Source: Trichobilharzia szidati (taxonomy: Eukaryota; Platyhelminthes; Trematoda; Strigeidida; Schistosomatidae). From it: a DNA stretch of 64,000 nucleotides. The stretch is taken from assembly GCA_944472155.2 (NCBI GenBank), contig OX235272.1, positions 10,276,354 through 10,340,353 on the forward strand, read 5' to 3'. This document shows, piece by piece, positions 33,516 to 43,564 of the stretch; within the stretch, counting starts at the first letter, position 1; the number at the start of each line of letters is the position of its first letter. The position numbers were made by a program, and so were the translations under genes. Under the pieces are notes generated by a model. That model had not been told where the DNA came from. It did not search any database and saw only the letters and a list, made by a program, of their open reading frames with translations.

Positions 33516-34695
33516 TGAAGGTAAAATTTATTTTGATAAAGTCTCACAGCGTTTGTTATACAGTAAGTAATATTTACTGATGACCACACGTTTCGAGCAC
33601 AACGTATTACAACTGCACATAATCATATCAAGGCATTCACTACTCACACAACTTTCTAACTTCGTTTATATAATTCCTTCATTAATTTTCATCGCTTGAC
33701 TTGATTGGTAGTGTTGTTTTACATATTTCCAGTATGAGTGCTGAATCATTGGATCCTATTGCAGATGTTGGGTGTAGACTCGATGAACAAGCATTCAGCA
33801 ATCAACCCCTATCTCTCTCCATCAACCTATATTTAGAATTTAAACCCTCTCCCACCTACCCTATTGTGTGTTTGTGTGTTAATGCATGCAGTGAGATTGC
33901 TGAGTGTTTTTTCTAAATTACTTATCTTCGTGGGATAGGTCATTCTAACCTTAGCTAAATTCTTATGCTCTGGAGTGACAGTTTGACGATTCCCGACCTA
34001 CTAGTTTGATCTATGCAGTTGACCTCAGTCACAGCCATTGCAAGGTGTTTTGTATATTATATTACTCTGTCTAATTGGGTCAACCTAAAGGGTCCTTTAG
34101 CCTACAGAGCTTCTCCAACCTGAGTGAGTTTGTAGGTTTAAATGCCACCCTAATTTCTGCTTTATTAAGAATCCTACGTAGGGACTGTCTCAGATGTCCC
34201 CTCCTTATGTGGTAGAACTGTAGATGCCTTATATTCTCTCTTACTTATGTTATCATTACTAGTTTCCCCATTATTTTTATTTTGCTTTGGACCCTTTCTG
34301 ATCTTCCTAATGAATACTATAGGGTAGTGAGTTATTTAACACCAACCAGCTATTCTTCTATCTGTTTTATTTCATCATTTAGGTTAGATTAGTTAGGTTA
34401 CATTGCTGAATCCTTGTTCATCGAGTCTACACCCAACATATACAATAGGATCCAATGACTCATCAGTCATACTGGAAATATACTCAAAATAACACTACCA
34501 ATCAAGTCAAGCGATGAAAAATAATGATGGAATTATATAAACGAAGTTAGAAAGTTGTGCGAGTAGTGAATGCCTTGATATGATTATGAGCAGTTGTAAT
34601 AAATTGTGCTCGAAACGTGTGGTCATCAGTAAATGCTACTTACTGTATAACAGATACTGGGAGACTTTATCAAAATAAACTTTACCCTTAATGGA
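33516..34695. mobile_element. Penelope-like element, lineage D, as inverted repeat
   Basis: Left half (33516-34080) is antisense: terminal repeat, then the nuclease-region end. Right half (34400-34695) is the same end and terminal repeat in sense (CATCGAGTCTACACCCAAC, then TGATATGATTATGAGCAG). Arms of roughly 290 bp face each other around about 570 bp. 34085-34395 between them is not recognised. Confidence 0.75.
34575..34629 (+). ncRNA. hammerhead-like fold, PLE lineage D
   Basis: Stem I TTGAT (34575-34579) pairs with ATCAG (34625-34629). Stem II GAGCA (34588-34592) pairs with TGCTC (34607-34611). GAAA (34612-34615), then C, a 5-nt loop and GTC (34622-34624). The core is ATGATTAT (8 nt) instead of CUGANGA. 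The copy at 43282-43302 has GAACA/TGTTC, a compensatory change in stem II. Confidence 0.5.
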
Positions 34696-34741
34696 ATTAT
34701 ACTCCTCTACCACCATAGTGCACAAGTTCTCTCTCTCTGGA

Positions 34742-36370
34742 TTCAACATAGAACTTGACACCGAAGTGCAGCAGTTCGAGTCGCCACGTTCCAAAGAGCA
34801 CACAAGGGTAGACAAGAAAGTGAGTGAAGAGGATCAATGGAGTTTTGACAAGTATAAGAGTGAAACAGAATGAGTAATGGTAGAAAGGAATATGAAAGAT
34901 TACAGAGACTGAATACATCTGCGTAAGCCATTGACAACGATTTTGAGCCATGTCACCTAGTGTCTCCAGCCATTGGTTCTTAGAGTCCCGAGGGCCCCAA
35001 CCCGGAAGTCTGCATCTCCCTACCTGACTCAGTTTAACTGTCAGGGATTTCATGGATTGATTGATGCGATGTTTTTGTTTGGCCACCACTTACTCTTTTC
35101 CAACCTGCACCTATATCAGCTAGTAATGCCCGTCGGGCTGGGGAAGGCGATGGTTAGGCATGCGCACCATGTCACCTAGCCATCTCAATCTATGTAACTT
35201 TAAAGCCTCGTTGATTGATTTTCCCTCTTTGCCCAACACTCTACGCCTGACGTCAACATTACTTACCTTATTATACCACCCAATGTGTGGAAGAGATCGT
35301 AGACATCTATGATCAAAAACAGTCAACCTTTCCATGTCTTCAACTGGTATTGGCCATGTTTCAGAGCCATAGAGAAGGACGGAGCGAACTGCTGAGCAGT
35401 ACACACGTCCCTTGGTTGACAGCCCAATATCACGACTAGGCGAGAGACGGTGTGAGTTAGCGAAAGCAGCCCGAGCTTTTTGGATCCGTGCTGAGATTTC
35501 GTCACCAATCAATCCGTTGGTGCTGATACAACTTCCCAAATAGGTGAAGTGGTCAACATGTTCTATCACTTCACTCACTCCCTATCACTAAGCTAGGAGT
35601 TGACGTAGTCCAGTCCTGTAGCAGCATCTTACATTTCACAGGGGCGAATCGCATGCCAAACATACGAAGATTGCTGCTCAGGGTGTTCAGAAGACTCTGC
35701 ATTTTGTCAGCATCCTCCCCTAACAGGCCTATGTCATCTGCATATTCTGAGTCCGTAAGACTATTCCCTGGTAACAAGTTGATTCCTAAGTCGTTAAGTT
35801 CAGTTAAGGGTACTTCCATTAGCATATCTATGATGAAGTTAAACAGAAAAGGGGAAAGTGGACATCCTTGACGGACACCACTGGTTGTTATCAGTTCAGA
35901 TGACAATTCCCCATAAGCCCTTACACAGCTACGTGAGTTTGAGTAGAGTGCCTTGATTAGTGCAATGTACTTTCTTGGCACTCCCTTCATAGTCAAACAT
36001 TTCCATAGTACCTCTCGATCCACGGAGTCGAAGGCCGCCTTCAAGTCAAGAAATATGGCAATTGTTGGACGCCTAAAAGTGTGTCTATGTTCTAGGATCT
36101 GTCGGAGATTGAAGATATGATCTATGCACCCTCTAATTGGCCTAAAGCCTGCTTGATTTTCCCTCGTTTGTTCCTCCCGAGTTCGGCTTAGTCTGTGCAT
36201 GATTACTGAGCCTAGAATTTTAGAGACTATGTTCGTCAGGCTGATCCCTCTATGATTATCACATGAGGACTTGTCTCCCTTCTTGAATATTGGTATAATA
36301 AGTGACTTACCCCAGTCTGATGGATTTGAGAGATTACGATTGTCAGTCATATCAGCAGTAGTCTGAAGCC
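34742..36370 (-). mobile_element. RTE-2, longest copy (reverse transcriptase to 3' end)
   Basis: Minus strand. 36350-35571 encodes an uninterrupted reverse-transcriptase segment of about 259 residues: SLIIPIFKKGDKSSCDNHRG, then NQAGFRPIRGCIDHIFNLRQ, FLDLKAAFDSVDREVL (motif A Asp), SGVRQGCPLSPFLFNF and SEYADDIGLLGEDADK (intact YADD catalytic box). A stop at 35571 separates it from 35578-35120, the C-terminal region (HFTYLGSCIS, LLYGSETW, LRWLGDMVRM). The 3' end is at 34742. The 5' endonuclease half is missing. Non-LTR retrotransposon, RTE-like in my reading (SR3/Perere-3 type is possible); the least decayed LINE reverse transcriptase in the window. Confidence 0.85.
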
Positions 36371-37000
36371 ATTAGTGCTTAGCATCTCAAGGACTGCAGA
36401 CCAGAAGTTCACACCCTTTCGACAGACGGCATGGGTAGAGATGTCGAAACCAGCCACAGTCAAGTAGGCAAGACAGACCCCTTCATCACTAATGAAATCA
36501 GTGTAGAGATAAATCTTCTGCACTTAGAATAAAGAATGAAATTAGAATTTTCAACATACAGAAACTTAGCGTGTCAGTAAGACCATTTCAAACAGTTCGC
36601 GGACTTTTATCAACAGTTGCCTTCACTGACTGGATACTGAAAATCGGTTGACCAAGAAGGATCACCAATAAAAATCCTCCAGAAACAAGCCAACCAACGA
36701 CCTATAGTCTGAAAAATATTCCAAAGGAAGTGTAGATATATCGGACATACACCGAGTAGACCGCTAAGTAACATCGCACTCAGTGTACGCCATCGCTGGA
36801 GTGAAAGGTAAATAGGAAACCATCAGTTGGGCGTTGATCCGAAGGTAACACGGAGGAGATCGTGCGAGTTGGAGGAGATGGAAACTTATGGGTAATCGCG
36901 GGGTCAGCTAAACACGATTGCAGAGAACAGGAAAAAATAGCGATGTCTTGCTGAAGCCCTATGTTCCAGGTGGAACCCAAGGGGATAATAACAATACGTG
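36371..37000 (+). mobile_element. RTE-1 3' fragment
   Basis: Decayed sense copy: AATGAAATTAGAATTTTCAAC region, GGAAGTGTAGATATATCGG, and the 3' end GAAGCCCTATGTTCCAGG, AACCCAAGGGG, AATAACAAT at 36954-36995. Confidence 0.7.
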
Positions 37001-37149
37001 GCTTAGATTTCATGTTTTGTTGCTGTGTACTGGGTTGACCACCCCTTACTCTTTTGAAGCCCAGTCCTGTACTGCTCGCTTTGAACTAATTATTACCAGT
37101 AATACCACTATTATATACACTATTATTAATAACATGGTGATGAAATATT
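37001..37149. mobile_element. RTE-2-like scrap
   Basis: CTGGGTTGACCACCCCTTACTC at 37030 resembles the antisense RTE-2 3' region (GGCCACCACTTACTC). Weak. Confidence 0.3.
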
Positions 37150-37360
37150 AGACAGTTGGAGGCAGTCAGCCACAAGAAACCTTGGCTGCAACTAGGCTTC
37201 GTGCTAGTTGGTACTCACCAGTCAGAAAGGCGTATCTGAAACCTTGAAGAGACTCATGTCGCTTCTGAGATTCAAACCAATAGTCACCCAGTGAGCGCTG
37301 CAGTCAGAGACGCTACCACTGAAGAGCTATTCGGGTTGGCTCGCAATTGACTTCCTGTAG
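37150..37360 (-). mobile_element. SINE-E, second copy
   Basis: Same unit as 24689-24872. On the minus strand GAATAGCTCTTCAGTGGTAG (A-box region with a small insert) and TTGGTTTGAATCTCAG (B box). Confidence 0.62.
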
Positions 37361-38891
37361 GACTGTAGTGGATATTTTGATTGAACACCAGTCAGTGACT
37401 AGTGTAATGTGTCTAGCACTGTCTTTGGTGCAGACTGAATTCTATCAGACAGGTTAGCAATGTGGCCAGTTCGCTGGCTATGTGGCTCGTGAACACGGTG
37501 TACTGTGAACTGCAGATACTACTTTGCTGTATATTATTATCATCATCCAATAAACCGACTGATATGCAATGTTCCGTAATTCTCTTAGGTTCCGATTCGA
37601 ACATAAGGCTTTAAGCCTGTTGAAGTTGCACTAGCGGTAGGAATGCTCAACTCACTCTTGACCTTCTCTTCTTAAGGGGTTTAAAGCTAGCCAGTTAGAT
37701 AGGTGAGGTATAAGAGCGCGCGTCCGCCGACTGGAAATCAGGCCGACTAGTGAGCAATCTACCAGCGACTCATAACACAGAGAATATGGACACTAATGCA
37801 CATAGATAACAGTTCCATAGTAAGTGAATAAAGTTTATCTATCCCAACACACATTTGAAAAGAAATAACGCCATATTTGACTACTGATGCCTTCATCAGT
37901 AAACTCTGGTATAAACTCAGCAGTAAAGACTGTGTCAACTGAGGTACAATTCACAACATGAAAATTATACACAGTTCCAATTGATAAATCGTCGTAGTTT
38001 CCTTAGTAAAACCAAGAAGTACCCAGATCACAACATACGTGATCAGCCTGAATCGATAAATGGCGACCAAGAAAGCAACCATTTCAGTACGATGGTGGTA
38101 TGCACTTGTGACGGATGTGAGCAGTTGAAAGGACGTTATTGATCCAATCGTTAACAAAAATTACAAAATAAATCTGAAGAAATTCTTATACATTAGTCAT
38201 TCCCCGTGTTCTAGGCGGAGAATAGGAACTCTGCGGAGCATCCACATTTTAATCAGTCTTCTGTTATGACTTTCTCCTGGCTCCAAGACTTCGATTTACC
38301 CCCTACATGATCTCCCCCATGTCTCCCTTTAGATGCGGGCCTAACTCATTGATTCCTATCGGGGTCATACTCGAAGGCCTGGTGTTTAAGACCATTGGAG
38401 GTTTCTTTAGCCTATGTTAAGTTCATCTCCATTTGCGCTCCCAAAACTAGGAAATGTGGAAGAATTGGAGTGGGGTTTTCTGTCACACCCTGTAAGAAAC
38501 ATCTCTATCGCTATGGAATCCCCCAGAACACGAAAAAATGAACTTATTCTTCGCTGGAGTTCCGAAAACTTCTCAAATCGAGAGTGAGTAGTAATACTGT
38601 CTTGTGAAAGTCGTAGGAAAGCCAGTAGGTGCAAAAGTCTTTTTCTATGACAGTAAAAGGAAGCTCAAGGGCATAAAATGTCCACATCATTTATGTGGCT
38701 GGAAAGGCTGTTCAGACTGCAGTAATTCACAAACTGCGCAAATTTGAAGTTGGTAGCTATGGTTTCATTGAAACCTCTAAGAATACCAGTATACAAAATA
38801 CTTCTACAAGGGAAATATTCGACCTAACACATTCTCACAAACATATTGATAAAAGAACCACTAAAATAAGAAATTCAAATATAAAACTAAC
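37361..38891. other. no recognised feature (intronic)
   Basis: 1.5 kb upstream of the exon donor. No coding exon signal; open stretches on the minus strand (38634-38407, 38157-37951) lack recognisable domains. Confidence 0.4.
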
Positions 38892-39288
38892 CTGAATTAA
38901 AGAGAATTAATGCTTTTAAACAAACATATTCTGACTGATCAAGGTTCAACTGTTGTAAGTGTTCCAATTGATCTTGAAATATTCTTGAATATCGTTGATG
39001 CGATCTTAATGAATCTGGTTTATCCGTTAAATATTCCAATGTTGATGCAAAAGTTTCCTTATACTGACCTTGTTTAAATTCGCCTGCTTCTTCAGATGGC
39101 GAATTTTGTTTTAGTGATGCAATTTTCATTGAACTATTGAACCAGGTTTTATTGATCGGTGAATTGTTTTTATTATTATTACTACCGTTATGTAATGCGG
39201 TAACAGCAGAAGTATTACACGTTTGAACTAGATAAAGTATGAATAATTCTGCCCATGAATTTATGAGTAGTATTAACTGATCACTTGG
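38892..39288 (-). CDS. COUP-TF-like nuclear receptor, LBD helix 4-8 exon
   Basis: Minus-strand exon of 397 nt, phase 0 at its start and phase 1 at its end. The acceptor is a pyrimidine tract ending in CAG at 39291-39289; the donor is GTTAGT from 38891. It begins PSDQLILLINSWAELF, which completes the LBD signature begun in the preceding exon (W-A-R, then F, L, D-Q, L-L). It ends with RIFQDQLEHLQQL and EYVCLKALILF, very close to the COUP-TF segment RIFQEQVEKL...EY.CLKA. Between helix 5 and helix 7 there is an Asn/Ser/Lys-rich insertion of roughly 60 residues absent from vertebrate COUP-TFs. The open frame stops just inside the intron, as expected for an exon. It is isolated between introns of about 12 and 23 kb. 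Confidence 0.88.
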
Positions 39289-39394
39289 CTGAAGAGAAAG
39301 AGAAAAAAAGGAAAAAGAAAATGATCATAATAATATGGATTATGAGTTTTTGTCGAGACCTGGATCAATTTCAATGTGGATTTCGTCTGGGATC

Positions 39395-39490
39395 GGCATC
39401 ACTTACAAAATAGTTGAAAACTAGGAATTACTGGATGGCTGTTTCATCCTAATTGGGGAATGTTTAGCGGTGTGCGCCCATAAACCCATC
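39395..39490 (-). mobile_element. SINE-A scrap
   Basis: GGATGGCTGTTTCATCC and GGTGTGCGCCC match the antisense ribozyme and its flank. Degenerate. Confidence 0.4.
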
Positions 39491-39708
39491 AAAAATCCAA
39501 CTCATAGCCTTCAGTTCAATTTAGATTTTCCCGTCGATTGATTCGACCTAAGTGCTCGGTCTCAGGTTGACATTTCAGCTCCTTGTGTAGATGCTTCAAC
39601 GATGTCTGGTCATATAACTTGAAGTCAGTTCGTTGATGGTGACTAGTAGAGGAATTCAGGATGCGCATTTTTTCCCATTTGGAACTCATCAGCTAAATGT
39701 ACCTGCTC

Positions 39709-39900
39709 CCTTGGCCGAAGTGGTCCAGTGGATAATGCTTTGGCGTTGGAAACTACGGCCACTGGGTTCAAGCCTCAGTGGGAACACCATCACTCAACCA
39801 CTCACTAGGGAATGAAGGTACAGTCGGTTGATGAGTCTCAAATAGGACGAAACGTGTGTTGTCTTAGATTCCGCTGCTAGTCATCATCCACCGACTGAAT
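39709..39900 (+). mobile_element. Sm-alpha-type SINE with hammerhead
   Basis: tRNA-like head with A box TGGTCCAGTGGATAATGC (39721-39738) and B box GGTTCAAGCCT (39775-39785), followed by a hammerhead domain whose central part (GTCTCAAATAGGAC then GAAAC) is nearly the published Sm-alpha ribozyme as I remember it. Pol III promoted, non-autonomous; mobilised by an unknown LINE. Confidence 0.8.
39821..39897 (+). ncRNA. hammerhead ribozyme motif of the Sm-alpha SINE, core mutated
   Basis: Core TTGATGA (39828-39834) differs from CTGATGA at C3. Stem II GTCTCAAATAGGAC (39835-39848) and GAAAC (39849-39853) are good. The usual stem I partner after the GTC is eroded, though CAGTCGG (39821-39827) and CCGACTG (39891-39897) are perfectly complementary. 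Cleavage is probably lost or weak. Confidence 0.65.
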
Positions 39901-40289
39901 TCAAAGCTGGACTTCCGATCATCACATCCTATGTCAGTGAAATTAAGATTGGTGAAATGTTTAAGTAACAGAGCACAAAAACTAAGTAGTAACAAGGAAA
40001 ATCTAAGACAGGAAGTGATGCATATAAGAGAAGCCTTCAAACTTAATAATTACCCTGATAAATTAGTCAGGAAATATATAGGGAAATGTGAAAATTAAAT
40101 AAATATTGATAGTGATAATAAAAATAGTAATGACGAAATGCAAGTCAAATGTGCGCAAGACAACACCAACAATAAGGAATCTAAATCATCAGTAGTAATT
40201 CTATACAAGGAAGGAACCTCGGAAACCACTCTACGCAGAATTCTTAACAAAGCAGGCAGAAATAAAAGTGACTGGCATTCAAACTCACA
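39901..40289. other. no recognised feature
   Basis: Intronic, AT-rich. A short plus-strand open stretch at 40138-40320 shows no known domain. Confidence 0.35.
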
Positions 40290-42850
40290 AACTCAATTAG
40301 AAACAGGCTTTGTCGGTTAAAAGATCCTGTGAAGCCTTTAAACAAGAAAATTTAGTCTATGTACTTGTGATTGGTGGCAGCGTATACAAACACAAGGATA
40401 TTCACAAGGCTACATGGGTGTCACCAGATGGGCGAACCAAAAACCAAATCGACTTCATCTCAATCTCAAGGAAGTGGAGGCGCAGCCTGCTGGACACAAA
40501 AGTAAGAAGAGGAGCAGACATTGGCTCAGACCACTACCTCGTACAAGGGGCAATCCAAATCAAATTAAAAGCTTTCAGAGAAACAGGAGCTGCAGATAGA
40601 CCACAAGCCAAGTTCAACACTCAAAAACTGAAGGACCAGGACACAAAGGACATCTTCACTGCAAGTATAAAAGACAAAGCCGAGACACAAATCAACACTG
40701 GCGAAGAGGTCAGCGTCGAAAAGCACTGGAACAACTTGAAAACAGTGTGAAGTCAAACCTGCATGGAAGTTCTAGGCAGAAAGAAAAGACAGGACAAACA
40801 ATGGCTCACTATGGACACTTGGAAACTAATAGAAGAGAGAGGGATGGTGAAACAAAAGATTCTCCAGTGCACCGATGAGCAACAAAAACAGGATTTGAAT
40901 GCAAGCTACAAGACACTGAACAAAAGAGTAAAGAAGAGTGCCAGAGAAGACAAAAGAAAGTACTATGAAACCATGGCAAGTGAGGCAGAACAAACTGCAG
41001 GCAAAGGAGACCTTGCAACACTCTACCAAACAACTAGGTACCTATCGGGCAAACGTTTGACACAGATCAAGCCGGTGAAGGCTGACAATGGAAAGTCACT
41101 CAACAAAGAAGTGGAGCAAAGGAAACACTGGGCTGAACACTTCAAAAGACTCCTAAATCGACCACCACCTACAACGCGCCCAACAATGCCAACAACGGAG
41201 ACAGAGCTACCAGTGAACCAACCCCCCGACGAAATCAGAAGTCCTGAAGGCAATCAAGATGCTAAAAGCTGGAAAAGCAGCAGGACCAGATGGAATCCCA
41301 GCAGAAGCATTGAAAACAGACCCAGAGACAACAGCAGACTTGATGACGCCACTACTGGAGAAGGTGTGGAAAGAAGGCAAAGTACCCGAGGATTGGAAGA
41401 AAGGATACTTATTCAAACTACCAAAGAAAGGAGACCTAAGTCAGTGCAAGAACTGGCGCGGAATTATGCTCCTGTCCATCCCAAGTAAAATACTAAGCCG
41501 CATAATTATGGAGAGAATGAAGCATGCCTACCTGGATGAAAAACTTCGACCGGAACAGGCTGGATTCAGGAGAAACAAGTCATGCATTGATCAGATCGCC
41601 ACATTACGGATCATCATTGAACAAAGCTTGGAATGGGAGTCACCTCTCTACCTCACTCAACTTCATCGACTTTGAAAAGGCCTTCACCAGACAGCGTCGA
41701 TCGAGAGGTGATTTTGAAACTACTTCGCTACTACGGGGTGCCACCGACAATTATGCATCTCATCCAACAGCTGTACGACAGTGCTGCATGCCAAGTAATC
41801 CACAACGGGAAACTCACTGAATTCTTCGAAGTGAGGACAGGAGTAAGACAAGGCTGGTTGGCTGCCTACTATCGCCAATGATTTTCTTGATTGCAGTAGA
41901 CTGGATAATGCGACAAACAGTGGGCAATGAGGAGACAGGCATAAAATGGACTCACACAAAATACTTGGAGGATCTGGACTTCGCCGATAACACATATATG
42001 TCTGATTTCCCACAAATTGGAAGATATGCAAGCGGAAATCAACAAGTTGGCGGAAGATGCATCAAAGATAGGATACCACTTCAGGTGAACATAGAGAAAA
42101 CAGAGGTGATGAAGATTCCTGGGCAACACCACCGACAACAACAAAAGCAGACAACAATCAGCATGAATGGAAGGAATCTGAAAGAAACAACCTCCTTCAC
42201 CAACCGACCTGGGAAGCATCGTTTCAACTACGGGCCGGCGGAACTGACTAGGATATAAAAGCAAGAATCGGAAAAGCAAGACAAGCTTTCACTACTCTCA
42301 AGTCTGTGTGGAGGTCAACAGCCCTACTCAGCATCAAAACGAAGATAAGATCCGGATTATCAACTCCAATGTTAAGTCAGTCAGTGCTACTATGCGGATC
42401 ACAAACTTGGCCAGCGCGTCATAAAGAGCATCCCAATCAAACTACAGACCTTCATTAACAGTTGTCTTCGCTCAATACAACTCAAGATCAGATGGCCGAT
42501 CAGAAAAGATCAGCAACAGAGATCTCTGGCAATGAGCGAACCAACCCAGCAGGAACCGATTGTGAAACAAATAGGCAGGAAGAAATGGAGATGGATTGGC
42601 TGGCCATACTCTGAGAAAACAAACCATCAAGCGACATCACTAGACAAGCCCTTGAGTGGAACCCGACTGAAAGGGAAGCGGCGAGTTGGTCGTCAGTTCA
42701 AGGGTGACTTGGAGGAGGTCATGTGAAGAGATGAAAACGTGTGGGCAGACTTGGAGCCAGGTGAAGACTCTAGCAGAGAACAGAACGCAAGGGAGACGTT
42801 TGGTTGAAGCCCTATGTTTCTGTAGGAATTAAAGGATACAATAATAGTAA
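40290..42850 (+). mobile_element. RTE-1, 5'-truncated copy (endonuclease end to 3' tail)
   Basis: 40356-40748: last third of the endonuclease (VIGGSVYKHKDIHKATW, QIDFISISRKWRRSLLD, catalytic SDHYLVQG), stop, then 40763-41170 the linker (EVLGRKKRQDKQWL) and the reverse transcriptase in another frame from 41259 (AGKAAGPDGIPAEALK, NWRGIMLLSIPSKILSR, QAGFRRNKSCIDQIATLR). The FADD box reads LDFADN near 41980. 3' end GAAGCCCTATGTTTCTG with AATAATAGTAATAATA. At least three frame changes; a pseudogene. Antisense to the receptor gene. Confidence 0.88.
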
Positions 42851-43375
42851 TAATAAATAATACACTGTCCACAGTGATTGTCAGGTCAAATACATAGGTC
42901 AAAGTAGTAGAACAGGGGCAATCAGACCAGCCAAGCATCAAAACCTAGATGAATCTAGATTAGTTGACACGAATAAGATAACAAATCTAGAGGATAGTTC
43001 AGGTATAGCACTACATACAATCACACACAACCATACAATAGGGTGGATGGGATAACATGGCAGTTTTAAAATCTAATGTCACAGGATATAGGGAGAGATT
43101 GATAACAGAAGCTTTGTTTATTGAATCAACTGCAAATACATTTAACAGGAATGATTCATCACCTGTCCGCCCAGATATCTGGAAAATTCTACTACCCCAA
43201 CGAAGAGAAATAGGAGGGAACAAAGAAAACTATAAAACAGAAGTTTCGAAGTTCTGTGATTATAATTGATGAAATGATCATGAACAATAATGAATTGTGT
43301 TCGAAACTGTGTCATCCAGTGAATAATACTTTTTCATCACTGTGTGATACATCTAATAAACAAACTAATATGGAA
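42851..43375 (+). mobile_element. Penelope-like element fragment, lineage D
   Basis: Encodes QVKYIGQSSRTGAIRPAKHQ (GIY-YIG), then IALHTITHNHTIGWMG and, after a frame change, NVTGYRERLITEALFIESTA, the conserved C-terminal part of the nuclease domain. From about 43240 the sense terminal repeat follows, with the hammerhead-like fold. It directly abuts the RTE-1 tail. Confidence 0.82.
43265..43318 (+). ncRNA. hammerhead-like fold, PLE lineage D, second copy
   Basis: Stem II GAACA (43282-43286) pairs with TGTTC (43298-43302), whereas the other copies have GAGCA/TGCTC. GAAAC (43303-43307) and GTC (43311-43313) are kept. Stem I has acquired an insertion. Confidence 0.42.
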
Positions 43376-43564
43376 TATACAGAATGGAATTTTCAGCATT
43401 CTTTTTATACATATGGCAACAATTAAGCTCCTTTTATAAATGTGTATTTACATAGAATTTAAAGTAGTAATAATAATAACAATATTAATAATGAAACCAC
43501 CACTATAAACAGAATGTTGGTGGAAACATAATGAGGCATAAGTAGACAGTATCATGGATAATAC

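Larger units (their letters stand above)
26821..38891 (-). other. intron of the receptor gene (~12.1 kb)
   Basis: Defined by donor GTTAGT at 38891 and acceptor AG at 26822-26821, phase 1. Filled with a PLE fragment with inverted arms, RTE-2 copies, PLE-D fragments and SINEs, listed separately. No other host coding exon is recognisable in it. Confidence 0.8.

Noticed and set aside
33270..33516. 105-codon minus-strand frame with possible signal sequence
   Set aside because: Low-complexity hydrophobic stretch in repeat DNA; no splice context or domain.
33583..33606. CTGATGA on the plus strand as a hammerhead core
   Set aside because: No GAAA follows in the right place on that strand; the plausible fold is on the opposite strand.
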